Made by a program: the position numbers and the translations under genes. The notes beneath the pieces are model-generated. The model did not search any database and was not told the DNA's origin. It was given only the letters and a program-made list of their open reading frames with translations. From the NCBI RefSeq assembly GCF_014874095.1, contig NZ_JADBEB010000001.1, positions 2,356,001-2,420,000 on the forward strand: a DNA stretch of 64,000 bases. The letters are read 5' to 3'. This stretch comes from Plantactinospora soyae (GTDB lineage Bacteria; Actinomycetota; Actinomycetes; Mycobacteriales; Micromonosporaceae). Positions within the stretch are counted from its first letter, which is position 1; each line of letters begins with the position of its first letter. Positions 16,981 through 25,248 of the stretch are shown piece by piece.

Positions 16981-17658
16981 TCAGACGCGGGCGCGGCGGG
17001 CCAGACGCTCCGGGTCGAGGATGATGATGCTCTTGCCGTCCAGGCGCAGCCAGCCGCGCGAGGCGAAGTCGGCGAGCGCCTTGTTGACGGTCTCCCGGGA
17101 GGCGCCGACGAGCTGGGCGATCTCCTCCTGGGTCAGGTCGTGGGTGACCCGGAGTACGCCGCCGTCCCGGGTGCCGAACCGGCCCGCCATCTGGAGCAGG
17201 TTCTTCGCCACCCGACCGGGCACGTCCGTGAAGATCAGGTCGGCCAGGTTGTCGTTCGTCCGGCGCAGTCTCCGGGCGAGGACCCGCAGTAACTGCTCGG
17301 CGATCTCCGGCCGGTTGTTCAGCCACGGCCGCAGCGCCTGCTTGCGCAGCCGGGCGAGCCGGGTGTCGATCACGGCGGTGGCGGTCGCCGTACGGGGACC
17401 GGGGTCGAACAGTGACAACTCGCCGACCATGTCCGAGGGGCCCATCACGGCGATCAGGTTCTGCCGACCATCGGCGGCACGCCGACCAACCTTGATCTTG
17501 CCGCTCAAGACGATATAAAGGCTGTCGCCCGGCTCGCCCTCGTTGAAGACGATTTCGCCCTTACGGACCTCGATCGTCTCCATGTCCTTTGCGAGCGCCT
17601 CGGCAGCCTCCGGGTCGACGCCCTGGAAGATCCCGCTGCGGGCAAGTACCTCGTCCAT
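16981..17658 (-). CDS. crp: Crp/GlxR-type cAMP receptor transcription factor
   Basis: This 225-residue protein has an N-terminal cyclic-nucleotide-binding barrel (residues 10-120) with the phosphate-binding cassette [16 protein letters not shown] dimer helix and a Crp-type winged helix follow, with [18 protein letters not shown] as the recognition unit. It closely follows the pattern of mycobacterial Crp (Rv3676) and corynebacterial GlxR, global regulators responding to cAMP. Gene order with nth, tlpA-like, CoA-pyrophosphatase and marP downstream matches the mycobacterial neighbourhood, supporting orthology. It is divergent from cbiZ with a 314-base gap that presumably holds both promoters. 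Confidence 0.93.
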   Translation of the reverse strand: MDEVLARSGIFQGVDPEAAEALAKDMETIEVRKGEIVFNEGEPGDSLYIVLSGKIKVGRRAADGRQNLIAVMGPSDMVGELSLFDPGPRTATATAVIDTRLARLRKQALRPWLNNRPEIAEQLLRVLARRLRRTNDNLADLIFTDVPGRVAKNLLQMAGRFGTRDGGVLRVTHDLTQEEIAQLVGASRETVNKALADFASRGWLRLDGKSIIILDPERLARRARV

Positions 17659-17972
17659 TGCGCACCTCCGCCTACGCGGGCCGTCCCGCCGGCCGGGTTC
17701 GTGGCCGGTGTTCCCCCGCGCGCCGCCAAGTCTAGGCGCATGTGAAGAGTAATCGGAGGTGGCCCCTGGAATCTTGATCCGGTACCGGACAAGCGTAAGA
17801 GCAGATGAGCGGGGGTACGTCCGGTTCGTTCCGCCGTGTCACCGGTCGGGCGGGTCCGGCCGGGCACGGAGCGACCGGCCCGGGCCGCCCCGGAACCGGG
17901 CATCGGACGGGAAAACGGCAGGTGCCCGGTGGGGAGTCGGCCGCCGGACCGACGGGTACGTAGGGTCGACCG
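17659..17972. other. Divergent intergenic region crp / cbiZ
   Basis: These 314 bases between two divergent genes must hold both promoters. I see no convincing -35/-10 pair and no complete TGTGA-N6-TCACA Crp site. A single TGTGA half-site lies at 17741-17745. No gene is supported here. Confidence 0.5.
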
Positions 17973-18728
17973 GTGTCGTCCGAGCCGCTGTTGACCTCCC
18001 GTACCGAGGACGGGCGGGACATGCCGGTCCTGGTCTGGCGCCTCACCGCGCCGACCCTGGCGATCAGCTCCGCTCCGCTCGGCGGCGGGATCGGCGTACG
18101 GCACTGGGTGGTCAACGCGACCGTGCCGATGTCGTACCGCCGGGACGACCCGGACGTCCACCTCGGTGAGCTGGCCGACCGGCTGGACCTGCGCGGGCCC
18201 GGGGTCGGACTGCTCACCGGCGTCGACGTCGCACAGGTGGTGACCGCTACCGACACCGGTGTCCGGCTCTGGGCCACCGTGGGGCTCGGTGCCCCGATCT
18301 GGGCCGCCGCTCCGGGCTGGGAGGCCGCCGCTCCGGGCTGGGAGGTCGCCGCTGCGGACGGTGAGCAGGAGCCGGAGGCAGGATGGCCCGGGGCGGCGCG
18401 GCCGGATACCGGGGAGCTGGAGCGGGAGCCGGCGCGACCGGTCGGCACCGTCAACATCGTCGCGCTGCTGCCGGTCCGGTTGAGCGACGCGGCACTGGTC
18501 AACGCCGTCGCCACGGTCACCGAGGCGAAGGCACAGGCGCTCCGGGAACTGGGTCTGCCGGCCACCGGCACCGCCACCGACGCGGTGACCCTGCTCTGCC
18601 CGCCCGACGGCCCGGCCGCCCCGTACGGCGGCCCGCGCTCCCGCTGGGGTGCGCCACTGGCCCGAGCCGCATGCCGGGCGGTACGGATCGGCGGCGCCAC
18701 CCCCGGCGTCCCCTGGTCGGACCGCTGA
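17973..18728 (+). CDS. cbiZ: Adenosylcobinamide amidohydrolase (CbiZ family)
   Basis: This 251-residue protein resembles CbiZ, which removes the side chain of pseudo-B12-type cobamides to give adenosylcobyric acid, so that externally acquired corrinoids can be remodelled. Recognisable segments are G-G-G-I-G-V-R-H-W-V-V-N-A-T-V-P, G-V-G-L-L-T-G-V-D-V, G-T-V-N-I-V-A-L-L-P-V-R and A-L-V-N-A-V-A-T-V-T-E-A-K. An insert of about 45 residues after W-A-T-V-G-L-G-A-P-I-W, built on A-A-A-P-G-W-E repeats, interrupts the domain and is probably a disordered loop. No other cobalamin gene is nearby. The GTG start is the first in frame that keeps the conserved N-terminus. Confidence 0.78.
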   Translation: MSSEPLLTSRTEDGRDMPVLVWRLTAPTLAISSAPLGGGIGVRHWVVNATVPMSYRRDDPDVHLGELADRLDLRGPGVGLLTGVDVAQVVTATDTGVRLWATVGLGAPIWAAAPGWEAAAPGWEVAAADGEQEPEAGWPGAARPDTGELEREPARPVGTVNIVALLPVRLSDAALVNAVATVTEAKAQALRELGLPATGTATDAVTLLCPPDGPAAPYGGPRSRWGAPLARAACRAVRIGGATPGVPWSDR

Positions 18729-18770
18729 GCCGGTCGGATCGCTGAGCCGGTAGGACCGCTGAGCCGGTAG
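18720..18770. repeat. Three tandem 17-bp units
   Basis: Units of GACCGCTGAGCCGGTCG type run at 18720-18736, 18737-18753 and 18754-18770 with one or two differences each. The first unit contains the cbiZ stop codon. It is probably a slippage expansion of the gene end; no hairpin role is evident. Confidence 0.7.
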
Positions 18771-18921
18771 GAGTACCGAACCGCCGCCGGGGCGTGCGTC
18801 ACGACGGCGGGCGCCCCGGCGGCGGGGAGAGCGGGGGTGTTGGCGGCTGGCGGATCGGTGGCGAGATTCCGGCCTGTCGGCGGTCGCTCGCCTTGCCCAC
18901 TCCCGGTACTGTCACCGGGCG

Positions 18922-20118
18922 ATGTACGACACCAATCGACCTCCTCCGAAGTCCCGCCGGGCGCCCCGACGCACCGGCCGGACCGTTCTCATCGTGACCG
19001 CGGTCCTGACGGTGCTCCTGGGCACCGGTGTGGCCGCGGTGGCGGTCTTCAACGTCATGGGTGACGACTCGGCCGCGCCGCAGACACCGGGCGCGGCCAG
19101 CGGGAGCACCTCGACCGACCCGTCGCCGACCGGCAAGCCGGAGCCGAAGGTCATCTCCATGTCGGCCACCGGGGACATCGTGATGGGCAACGCCCCGGGC
19201 CGGCTGCCCTCGGGCGGGGGCAAGGGCTTCTTCAACTCGGTCAAGAAGGCGCTCGCCGCCGACCTGGTGATGGGCAACCTCGAGGAGCCGTTGACCGATG
19301 ACACCGGCACCTCGAAGTGCGGCGCCAACTCGACCCGCTGCTTCCAGTTCCGGGCCCCGCCCGGGTACGCGGCGCACCTGAAGGAAGCCGGCTTCGAGCT
19401 GCTGAACCAGGCCAACAACCACGGGTACGACTTCGGCAAGGCGGGCTACCGGAACACCCAGCTCGCGCTGGAGAAGTACGACCTCCAGCACACGGGTGCG
19501 CCGAACCAGATCACCGTGGCCGAGGTCGAGGGCGTCAAGGTCGCTGTGGCGGGCTTCTCGTCGTACCCCTGGTCCAACAGCCTGACCAACATCACCTCGG
19601 CGAAGAAGGTGATCCAGAAGGCCGCGACAATGGCCGACCTGGTCGTCGTGCAGGTGCACATGGGGGGCGAGGGCTCCGAGAAGACCCGGGTACGGCCCGG
19701 CACCGAACTCTTCCTGGGCGAGAACCGGGGCGACCCGATCAAGTTCTCGCGCGCGATGATCGACGCGGGCGCGGATCTGATCGTCGGCCACGGGCCGCAC
19801 GTGATGCGGGCGATGGAGTTCTACAAGGGGCGCCTGATCGCGTACAGCCTCGGGAACTTCGCCGGTGGCGGCGGGACGCTCAGCAACAACGGGCGGCTCG
19901 GTTGGGGTGCGGTGCTCAAGGTCTCGCTCGCCTCGGACGGTACCTGGGCCGGCGGGCAGCTTCTCTCGACGTACATGAACGACGCGGGCAAGCCGACCAT
20001 GGACGGCCAGAAGCGCGCGCTGGGCCTGGTACGCGATCTGGGCAAGTCCGACTTTCCGAAGACCGGCGCGAAGCTCGCCACGGACGGCAAGATCTCGCCG
20101 CCCGCCCCGGCGAGCTGA
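18922..20118 (+). CDS. CapA-family (poly-gamma-glutamate synthesis-type) membrane-anchored protein
   Basis: This 398-residue protein has one N-terminal membrane anchor (about residues 20-44), a Ser/Thr/Pro linker, and then a metallophosphatase-like CapA domain from about residue 75 to 370. Family signatures are A-T-G-D-I-V-M-G-N, M-G-N-L-E-E-P-L-T-D, Q-A-N-N-H-G-Y-D-F-G, V-V-V-Q-V-H-M-G-G-E, V-G-H-G-P-H-V and Y-S-L-G-N-F. The conserved Asp, Asn and His residues fit the two-metal site of this fold. No capB/capC partners are near, so poly-glutamate synthesis is not implied; such orphan CapA proteins are often of unknown role. It sits between cbiZ and nth on the same strand. Confidence 0.85.
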   Translation: MYDTNRPPPKSRRAPRRTGRTVLIVTAVLTVLLGTGVAAVAVFNVMGDDSAAPQTPGAASGSTSTDPSPTGKPEPKVISMSATGDIVMGNAPGRLPSGGGKGFFNSVKKALAADLVMGNLEEPLTDDTGTSKCGANSTRCFQFRAPPGYAAHLKEAGFELLNQANNHGYDFGKAGYRNTQLALEKYDLQHTGAPNQITVAEVEGVKVAVAGFSSYPWSNSLTNITSAKKVIQKAATMADLVVVQVHMGGEGSEKTRVRPGTELFLGENRGDPIKFSRAMIDAGADLIVGHGPHVMRAMEFYKGRLIAYSLGNFAGGGGTLSNNGRLGWGAVLKVSLASDGTWAGGQLLSTYMNDAGKPTMDGQKRALGLVRDLGKSDFPKTGAKLATDGKISPPAPAS

Positions 20119-20201
20119 CCGGCTGACCGTCAGGTTCCCAAGCTTCGGCCTCGTCCGGCTCCCGGGCTTCGACGTCGTTGCCGCGACGTAGGCTGGCCGA
20201 C

Positions 20202-21062
20202 GTGAGTGCGACAGACGATTCCGTCGACACCGGGGTCGTGACGGCACCCGGTGCGGCGACCAAGGCGATCCGGGCCGCCCGGCCGTCCCGCCGTACGGTG
20301 GAAACCGATCTTGGTCGCAAGCGGCGGGCCCGGCGGATCGGGCGGCTGCTGACCGAGGCCCATCCCGACGCCCACTGCGAGCTCGACCACTCCGGGCCGC
20401 TGCAACTGGCCGTGGCGACCATCCTCTCCGCCCAGTGCACCGACCAGCGGGTCAACGAGGTGACGCCGAAGTTGTTCCGCCGCTACCCGACGGCGGCCGA
20501 CTACGCCGGGGCGGACCGGGCCGAGATGGAGGAGCTGATCCGGCCCACCGGGTTCTTCCGGAACAAGACGAACTCGCTGATCAACCTCGGCCAGCAGCTC
20601 GTCGAACGGTACGACGGCCAGGTGCCCGGCCGGCTGGTCGACCTGGTGACCCTGCCCGGGATCGGCCGGAAGACCGCCAACGTCATCCTCGGCAACGCGT
20701 TCGGGGTGCCCGGGATAACCGTCGACACCCACTTCCAACGGCTGATGCACCGGTGGGAGCTGACCGCCGAGACCGACCCTGTCAAGATCGAGCACGCCGT
20801 CGGGGCGCTGTTCGAGCGGCGCGACTGGACCATGCTGTCCCATCGGGTGATCTTCCACGGCCGGCGGGTCTGCCACGCCCGCAAGCCCGCCTGCGGGGCC
20901 TGCACGCTGGCCAGCGTCTGCCCGTCGTACGGCACCGGGCCGACCGAGGCCGCCCCGGCGGCCAAGCTGCTCAAGGGCCCCCGGGCCCGTGAACTCGCGG
21001 TACAGGCCGGGGTGGACCCCGATCTGGTGCCGCCGACCGCCGTCGTCTCGGACACCCCGTGA
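20202..21062 (+). CDS. nth: Endonuclease III (DNA glycosylase/AP lyase)
   Basis: This 286-residue base-excision repair enzyme removes oxidised pyrimidines. The helix-hairpin-helix [13 protein letters not shown] contains the catalytic Lys, and V-D-T-H-F-Q-R-L supplies the catalytic Asp. A C-terminal Cys cluster ([11 protein letters not shown] and V-C-P) fits the 4Fe-4S loop. I use the GTG at 20202, shortly after an intergenic stretch, over the upstream TTG at 20178. The C-terminus extends about 35 residues beyond the iron-sulfur loop. The last codons overlap the start of the thioredoxin-like gene, a coupling that recurs through the next two genes. Confidence 0.93.
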   Translation: MSATDDSVDTGVVTAPGAATKAIRAARPSRRTVETDLGRKRRARRIGRLLTEAHPDAHCELDHSGPLQLAVATILSAQCTDQRVNEVTPKLFRRYPTAADYAGADRAEMEELIRPTGFFRNKTNSLINLGQQLVERYDGQVPGRLVDLVTLPGIGRKTANVILGNAFGVPGITVDTHFQRLMHRWELTAETDPVKIEHAVGALFERRDWTMLSHRVIFHGRRVCHARKPACGACTLASVCPSYGTGPTEAAPAAKLLKGPRARELAVQAGVDPDLVPPTAVVSDTP

Positions 21063-21685
21063 AACGGCTGCTGCTCGCCGGGTCGCTCGTGCCGCTGCTG
21101 CTGCTCGCCGCCGGCTGCACCGGCTCGGACCCGGACTCCGAGGCCGGCCCGGTGCCGGCCGGCCAGACCACCGGAACCACGGCGTTCGCGGACTGCGGCA
21201 CCCTGACCGCACCGCTGCCCGCCCCGACCCCGACCGACACCGCCGAGGCGGCCGGTCCGGGCGAAGCACTGCCGGCGCTGACCCTGCCCTGTCTGGCCGG
21301 GGACAGCCGGGTGGCAATCGGCGAGCTGCGCGGACCCGCCGTGATCAACCTCTGGGCCCACTGGTGCGCACCCTGCCGCAAGGAACTGCCGGCCTTCCAA
21401 CGGCTCTCCGAACGGACCTCCGGCACGCTGCGGGTGCTGGGCGTGAACGCCCGGGACAGCCGGTCCCGCGCGGAGTCGATCGGCGAGGACTTCGGACTGC
21501 GGTTCCCCACGCTCTTCGACCCGGACGACCGGCTCCGGGTGGCGCTCGGCCGCAACGTGCTGCCGATCACGCTCTTCGTCGACGGCGAGGGACGGATCCG
21601 GCACCGGGACGAGACCGGCGCGCTGGACGACGCGGAGCTGGCCAACCTCGTCCGACAGCACCTGGGGGTGGCGGTGTCGTCGTGA
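21059..21685 (+). CDS. TlpA/ResA-like thioredoxin-fold lipoprotein
   Basis: This 208-residue exported redox protein has an N-terminal signal ending L-L-L-L-A-A-G-C, with Cys20 the likely lipid site. The thioredoxin domain (about residues 75-200) carries [10 protein letters not shown], a TlpA-type C-A-P-C active site, and the cis-Pro segment V-L-P-I-T-L-F-V. An extra Cys in P-C-L-A-G-D resembles some TlpA-like proteins. It starts GTGA over the nth stop and itself overlaps the CoA-pyrophosphatase start, so the three genes form one translation-coupled unit. The M. tuberculosis equivalent is the thioredoxin-like Rv3673c in the same order. Confidence 0.88.
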   Translation: MKRLLLAGSLVPLLLLAAGCTGSDPDSEAGPVPAGQTTGTTAFADCGTLTAPLPAPTPTDTAEAAGPGEALPALTLPCLAGDSRVAIGELRGPAVINLWAHWCAPCRKELPAFQRLSERTSGTLRVLGVNARDSRSRAESIGEDFGLRFPTLFDPDDRLRVALGRNVLPITLFVDGEGRIRHRDETGALDDAELANLVRQHLGVAVSS

Positions 21686-22362
21686 CCGACCGGGAACTTC
21701 CGACCTGGTGCGAGCCACTGCTCACCCGGGTCCGGTCGGCCCGTACCGAGGACTTCACCCGGCTGCGTACCCCCGTCAACGGCGGGCGGGCCAGCGCCGT
21801 ACTGGTGCTGCTCGGTGAACAGCCGGCACACGGGCTGGACGTACTGATCCTGCAACGCGCGGCGACCCTGCGTACCCACGCCGGCCAGCCGGCCTTCCCC
21901 GGTGGCGCCTGCGATCCGGGCGACGCGGACGTGGCGGCGACCGCGCTGCGGGAGGCACACGAGGAGGTCGGCCTCGACCCGGACAGCGTCACCGTGCTGG
22001 CCCAGCTGCCCAGGCTGTGGATTCCGGTCAGCGACTTCGTCGTCACCCCGATCCTGGCCTGGTGGCACCGGCCCCATCCGGTGCACTCCCGCGAGCCGGC
22101 CGAGGTGGCACACGTGGCCCGGCTGCCGGTCAGCGAACTGGTCGACCCGGCGAACCGGGTCCGGGTACGCCATCCCAGCGGCTGGATCGGTCCGGCCTTC
22201 CAGGCCCGCGGCATGCTGGTCTGGGGCTTCACCGCCGGGGTGCTGGCGGCGCTGCTCGACATGGCCGGCTGGGCCCGCCCCTGGCCCCAGGACCGGGTAC
22301 TGGAACTGCCGCCGGCCAGCCCCGCGCCGGCACCGGACGCGAGCGCCGACGAGCCGGAGTAA
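21682..22362 (+). CDS. Nudix hydrolase, coenzyme A pyrophosphatase type
   Basis: This 226-residue protein has the NuCoA signature. It reads L-R-T-H-A-G-Q-P-A-F-P-G-G directly before the Nudix box ending A-L-R-E-A-H-E-E-V-G-L, which supplies the metal-binding Glu residues. This arrangement defines CoA pyrophosphatases (NudL/UPF0035 relatives), which cleave CoA to 4'-phosphopantetheine and 3',5'-ADP; actual substrate specificity is untested here. The GTG start forms a GTGA overlap with the thioredoxin-like gene. The C-terminus is proline- and alanine-rich. The gene precedes marP by 89 bases, as in mycobacteria. Confidence 0.85.
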   Translation: MTDRELPTWCEPLLTRVRSARTEDFTRLRTPVNGGRASAVLVLLGEQPAHGLDVLILQRAATLRTHAGQPAFPGGACDPGDADVAATALREAHEEVGLDPDSVTVLAQLPRLWIPVSDFVVTPILAWWHRPHPVHSREPAEVAHVARLPVSELVDPANRVRVRHPSGWIGPAFQARGMLVWGFTAGVLAALLDMAGWARPWPQDRVLELPPASPAPAPDASADEPE

Positions 22363-22451
22363 CGGACCCGCGACCCGACCGAGCCAGAAAGTGATTCGGC
22401 TGTCTCCGTCGTGGCGAGGTCATTCTCGGGTCGCCCCCGTACCCTGAACGG

Positions 22452-23630
22452 GTGTCGGTGGTGGATGTCGTCCTGATTCTGCTCATGTTGCTGTTCGCGA
22501 TCAGCGGCTACCGGCAGGGCTTCGTCATCGGACTGCTCTCCTTCACCGGGTTCTTCGGTGGCGCGCTGATCGGGTTGCAGGTCGGCCCGCTGCTCGCGGA
22601 GCAGTTCTCGAACAACTCGACCCGGGTCGTGGTCGCGTTGATCGCGATCTTCGGCCTTGCGGTGCTCGGCCAGGCCCTCGCCGGGTGGCTCGGCTCGCAT
22701 CTGCGGCACGCCATCACCAGTCAGGTGGGCCGGCGGGTGGACGACGTCGGCGGCGCCATCGTCTCGCTGCTCGCCGTACTGCTCGTCGCGTGGCTGGTGG
22801 CCGTACCGTTGGCGTCGTCGTCGCTGCCGTGGCTCGCCAGCGCCGTCCGCAACAGTGCCCTGCTGACCGTGGTGGACCGGGCCCTGCCGGAGGAGGCCCA
22901 GGCGCTCTCCCGGGCGTTGCGGGACACGGTCGACACCAACGGTTTCCCGGACGTCTTCGGCGGGCTGGCCCCGACCCGGTCCCGCGAGGTGGCCTCGCCG
23001 GATCCGGCGCTCGCCGGATCCCAGGCGGTGGTGAACGGCCGGCGCTCGGTGGTCAAGGTGCTCGGCAACGCGCCCAGTTGCTCCCGCCGGATCGAGGGCT
23101 CCGGCTTCGTCTACGCCGACAACCGGGTGATGACGAACGCCCACGTGGTCGCCGGGACCCGGAGCGTCTCCGTCGAACTGGCCGGCGAGCGGCACACCGC
23201 CCGGGTGGTCGTCTACGACCCGGACCGCGACCTGGCCGTGCTCTACGTGCCGAAGATGACCGCCCCGATCATGCCGTTCGCCCCCCGCGAGGCGGAGGTG
23301 GAGGACGACGCCATCGTGCTCGGCTTTCCGCTTGACGGCCCGTACAACGCCCAGCCGGCCCGGATCCGTGACATCGGTGAGATCAGCGGTCCGGACATCT
23401 ACGAGTCCGGACGGGTCAACCGGGAGATCTACACGATCCGGGGACTGGTCCGGAGCGGAAACTCGGGCGGACCACTGGTGACCACCGGCGGCCAGGCGCT
23501 CGGAGTGATCTTCGCGGCGGCGGCCGACGATCCGAACACCGGGTTCGCGGTGACGGCCGACGAGGCCCGGTCGACCGCGACCGCCGGGGTCGAGCGGACC
23601 CGCGTCACCGGTACCGGCGACTGCACCTGA
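22452..23630 (+). CDS. marP: Membrane-anchored acid-resistance serine protease, MarP-like
   Basis: This 392-residue protein has a CvpA-type N-terminus with four membrane spans (to about residue 122) and then a trypsin-like domain facing outside. The triad is visible: His231 in M-T-N-A-H-V-V, Asp260 in D-P-D-R-D-L-A-V and Ser338 in R-S-G-N-S-G-G-P-L. Numbering is within a few residues of the mycobacterial enzyme. Cys210 plus a C-terminal Cys may form the disulfide known from that family. In M. tuberculosis MarP maintains cytoplasmic pH in acid. Here it follows nth, tlpA-like and the CoA-pyrophosphatase in the same order as Rv3674c-Rv3671c, supporting orthology. Confidence 0.9.
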   Translation: MSVVDVVLILLMLLFAISGYRQGFVIGLLSFTGFFGGALIGLQVGPLLAEQFSNNSTRVVVALIAIFGLAVLGQALAGWLGSHLRHAITSQVGRRVDDVGGAIVSLLAVLLVAWLVAVPLASSSLPWLASAVRNSALLTVVDRALPEEAQALSRALRDTVDTNGFPDVFGGLAPTRSREVASPDPALAGSQAVVNGRRSVVKVLGNAPSCSRRIEGSGFVYADNRVMTNAHVVAGTRSVSVELAGERHTARVVVYDPDRDLAVLYVPKMTAPIMPFAPREAEVEDDAIVLGFPLDGPYNAQPARIRDIGEISGPDIYESGRVNREIYTIRGLVRSGNSGGPLVTTGGQALGVIFAAAADDPNTGFAVTADEARSTATAGVERTRVTGTGDCT

Positions 23631-23659
23631 CCGGCGTCGCCTCCCGATCCACGCCCTGG

Positions 23660-23700
23660 ACGCGCGGCGGCGTACGGGCGACGCGCGGCGGCGTACGGGC
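23660..23700. repeat. Direct duplication of a 20-bp unit
   Basis: ACGCGCGGCGGCGTACGGGC occurs at 23660-23679 and again at 23681-23700, in the 93-base gap between the convergent marP and mycosin genes. There is no clear stem. It is a local tandem duplication that may serve no function. Confidence 0.7.
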
Positions 23701-23723
23701 AGGGACCGGCCTTCCCCGCGGGG

Positions 23724-25013
23724 TCAGGAGCCCTTGCGGCCCAACCGGCGGACCAGCAGGACGCCCCCGGCGACGACCACGATGAGCAGGAGACCGCTGC
23801 CGAACAGGCCGTTGTGGGAGCCGGGGATCGGACTGCCCGCCGGCTCGACCGACCAGTTCGCCGAGCGGCCGGAGGCCACCGTTCCGACCGAGCCGGAGCC
23901 GTCCTCGGCCAGCTCCGGCGACTGCTCCAGGCCGGGCGCCGAGCCGAACCCGGAGACGGCGGGCGCCGCCTCGCCGTCGTCCAGCGGGTTGCGCTGCACG
24001 GCGGAGACCTCACCGTTCAGCGCGGCGACGGGATCGACGACGCCGAAGCCGAACTGGTCGTCCCGACCGGACGGACCGACGTCCCGGGCAGTATTGATCA
24101 ATCGGTTGACCACGTCGGCGGCGGACATCTTCGGCCAGTGCGCCCGGACCAGCGCCGCCGACGCGGCCACCAGCGGCGCGGCGAAGCTGGTGCCCTGGAC
24201 CTGCCAGAAACCACCCGGGCGGGCGCCGGAGAGCCCCGTCGCCGGAGCGGACAGCACGGTCTCCGGGCCGGTTATCGACCCCGACCACAGCGCGTCGCTC
24301 TCCCGTTCCAGGCCGGCCACGGCGACCACGCCCGGCTCCCGGGCCGGGTACCAGACGCGCTTGCCGGCGGACGAGCCCAGATTTCCGGTACAGGCGACGA
24401 CGACCACGTCCCGGGCGAAGGCGTAGTCGAGGGCCGCGGCCAGCGCGGGACTGTCCCCACTGCCGCCCAGCGACAGGTTCACCACCTGGGCGCCGTTGTC
24501 GACCGCCCAACGGACGCCCTTCGCCACGACCAGCGCGTCGTCGTAGCGGTTCTCCTCGTTCAGCACCCGGACCGGCAGGATCTTGGCTTTGGGGGCCAGG
24601 CCGGCGACCCCACGGGTGTCGTCGTTGCGCCCGGCGATCAGGCCGGCCACCGTGGTGCCGTGCCCCACCGGATCGATCTGCCCGTTACCGGTGCTGTCGA
24701 CCAGGTCGATGCCGGGCAGCACCTGCCCGGCCAGGTCCTCGTGTGAGGCGTCGACCCCGGAGTCGATGACCGCGACCGTCACGCCCTTGCCGGTCGACAC
24801 CCGCCAGGCGGCCTTCGCGTTGAACAAGTCCAATTGCCACTGCTTGTCGCGGATCGCGTCGACGACGACGGGCAGGCTCACCGGGCGCGCCGGTATCGCG
24901 GCGGTTGCCGGCGCCGGGGCGACCAGCGAGCTGGCGAGCCCGGCCGTGGCGAGCAGTGCCGTCCCGGCGACCCGGGCGACAGCGCGGTCCTGTTGATGCG
25001 GCAGCCTGGTCAC
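23724..25013 (-). CDS. mycP: Mycosin, type VII secretion-associated subtilisin-like protease
   Basis: This 429-residue S8 protease has an N-terminal signal peptide and a C-terminal membrane helix followed by R-R-L-G-R-K, the layout of MycP proteins. The triad is Asp84 in A-V-I-D-S-G-V-D, His118 in V-G-H-G-T and Ser276 in Q-G-T-S-F-A-A-P. The N-terminal segment around R-D-K-Q-W-Q-L-D-L-F-N-A matches the mycosin extension that wraps the catalytic domain. MycP is required for ESX complex stability and cleaves some substrates on the cell surface. It lies downstream of eccC on the same strand, after a 235-base gap containing a strong hairpin, so its expression may be partly separate. Confidence 0.93.
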   Translation of the reverse strand: MTRLPHQQDRAVARVAGTALLATAGLASSLVAPAPATAAIPARPVSLPVVVDAIRDKQWQLDLFNAKAAWRVSTGKGVTVAVIDSGVDASHEDLAGQVLPGIDLVDSTGNGQIDPVGHGTTVAGLIAGRNDDTRGVAGLAPKAKILPVRVLNEENRYDDALVVAKGVRWAVDNGAQVVNLSLGGSGDSPALAAALDYAFARDVVVVACTGNLGSSAGKRVWYPAREPGVVAVAGLERESDALWSGSITGPETVLSAPATGLSGARPGGFWQVQGTSFAAPLVAASAALVRAHWPKMSAADVVNRLINTARDVGPSGRDDQFGFGVVDPVAALNGEVSAVQRNPLDDGEAAPAVSGFGSAPGLEQSPELAEDGSGSVGTVASGRSANWSVEPAGSPIPGSHNGLFGSGLLLIVVVAGGVLLVRRLGRKGS

Positions 25014-25205
25014 AGCATGGCCATTTCACCCCGGGGGACACATGATGCACGGAGGTTACCCCGTTTCACCCCTGTCGCGGGACGAAACTTCGCGACTACC
25101 TCCATGGACCTCCAACCGGGTACGCACACCGCCCCCGCACCAGCCGGCGGAGCCGGACCCTGCCGGCGGCCGACGACGGTGGGTCGACCGGCCGCCGACG
25201 CCCGT

Positions 25206-25242
25206 GGTCGACCGGTGACCTTGGGGTGGCCACCGGTCGACC
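25206..25242 (-). terminator. Hairpin just after the eccC stop codon
   Basis: GGTCGACCGGTG (25206-25217) and CACCGGTCGACC (25231-25242) form a perfect 12-bp stem with a 13-base loop, six bases beyond the eccC stop. It probably terminates or attenuates transcription between eccC and mycP. Confidence 0.65.
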
Positions 25243-25248
25243 GGGCCG

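Noticed and set aside
17659-17972. Crp autoregulatory site
   Set aside because: Only a TGTGA half-site (17741-17745) is present; the partner half is absent, so binding is not supported.
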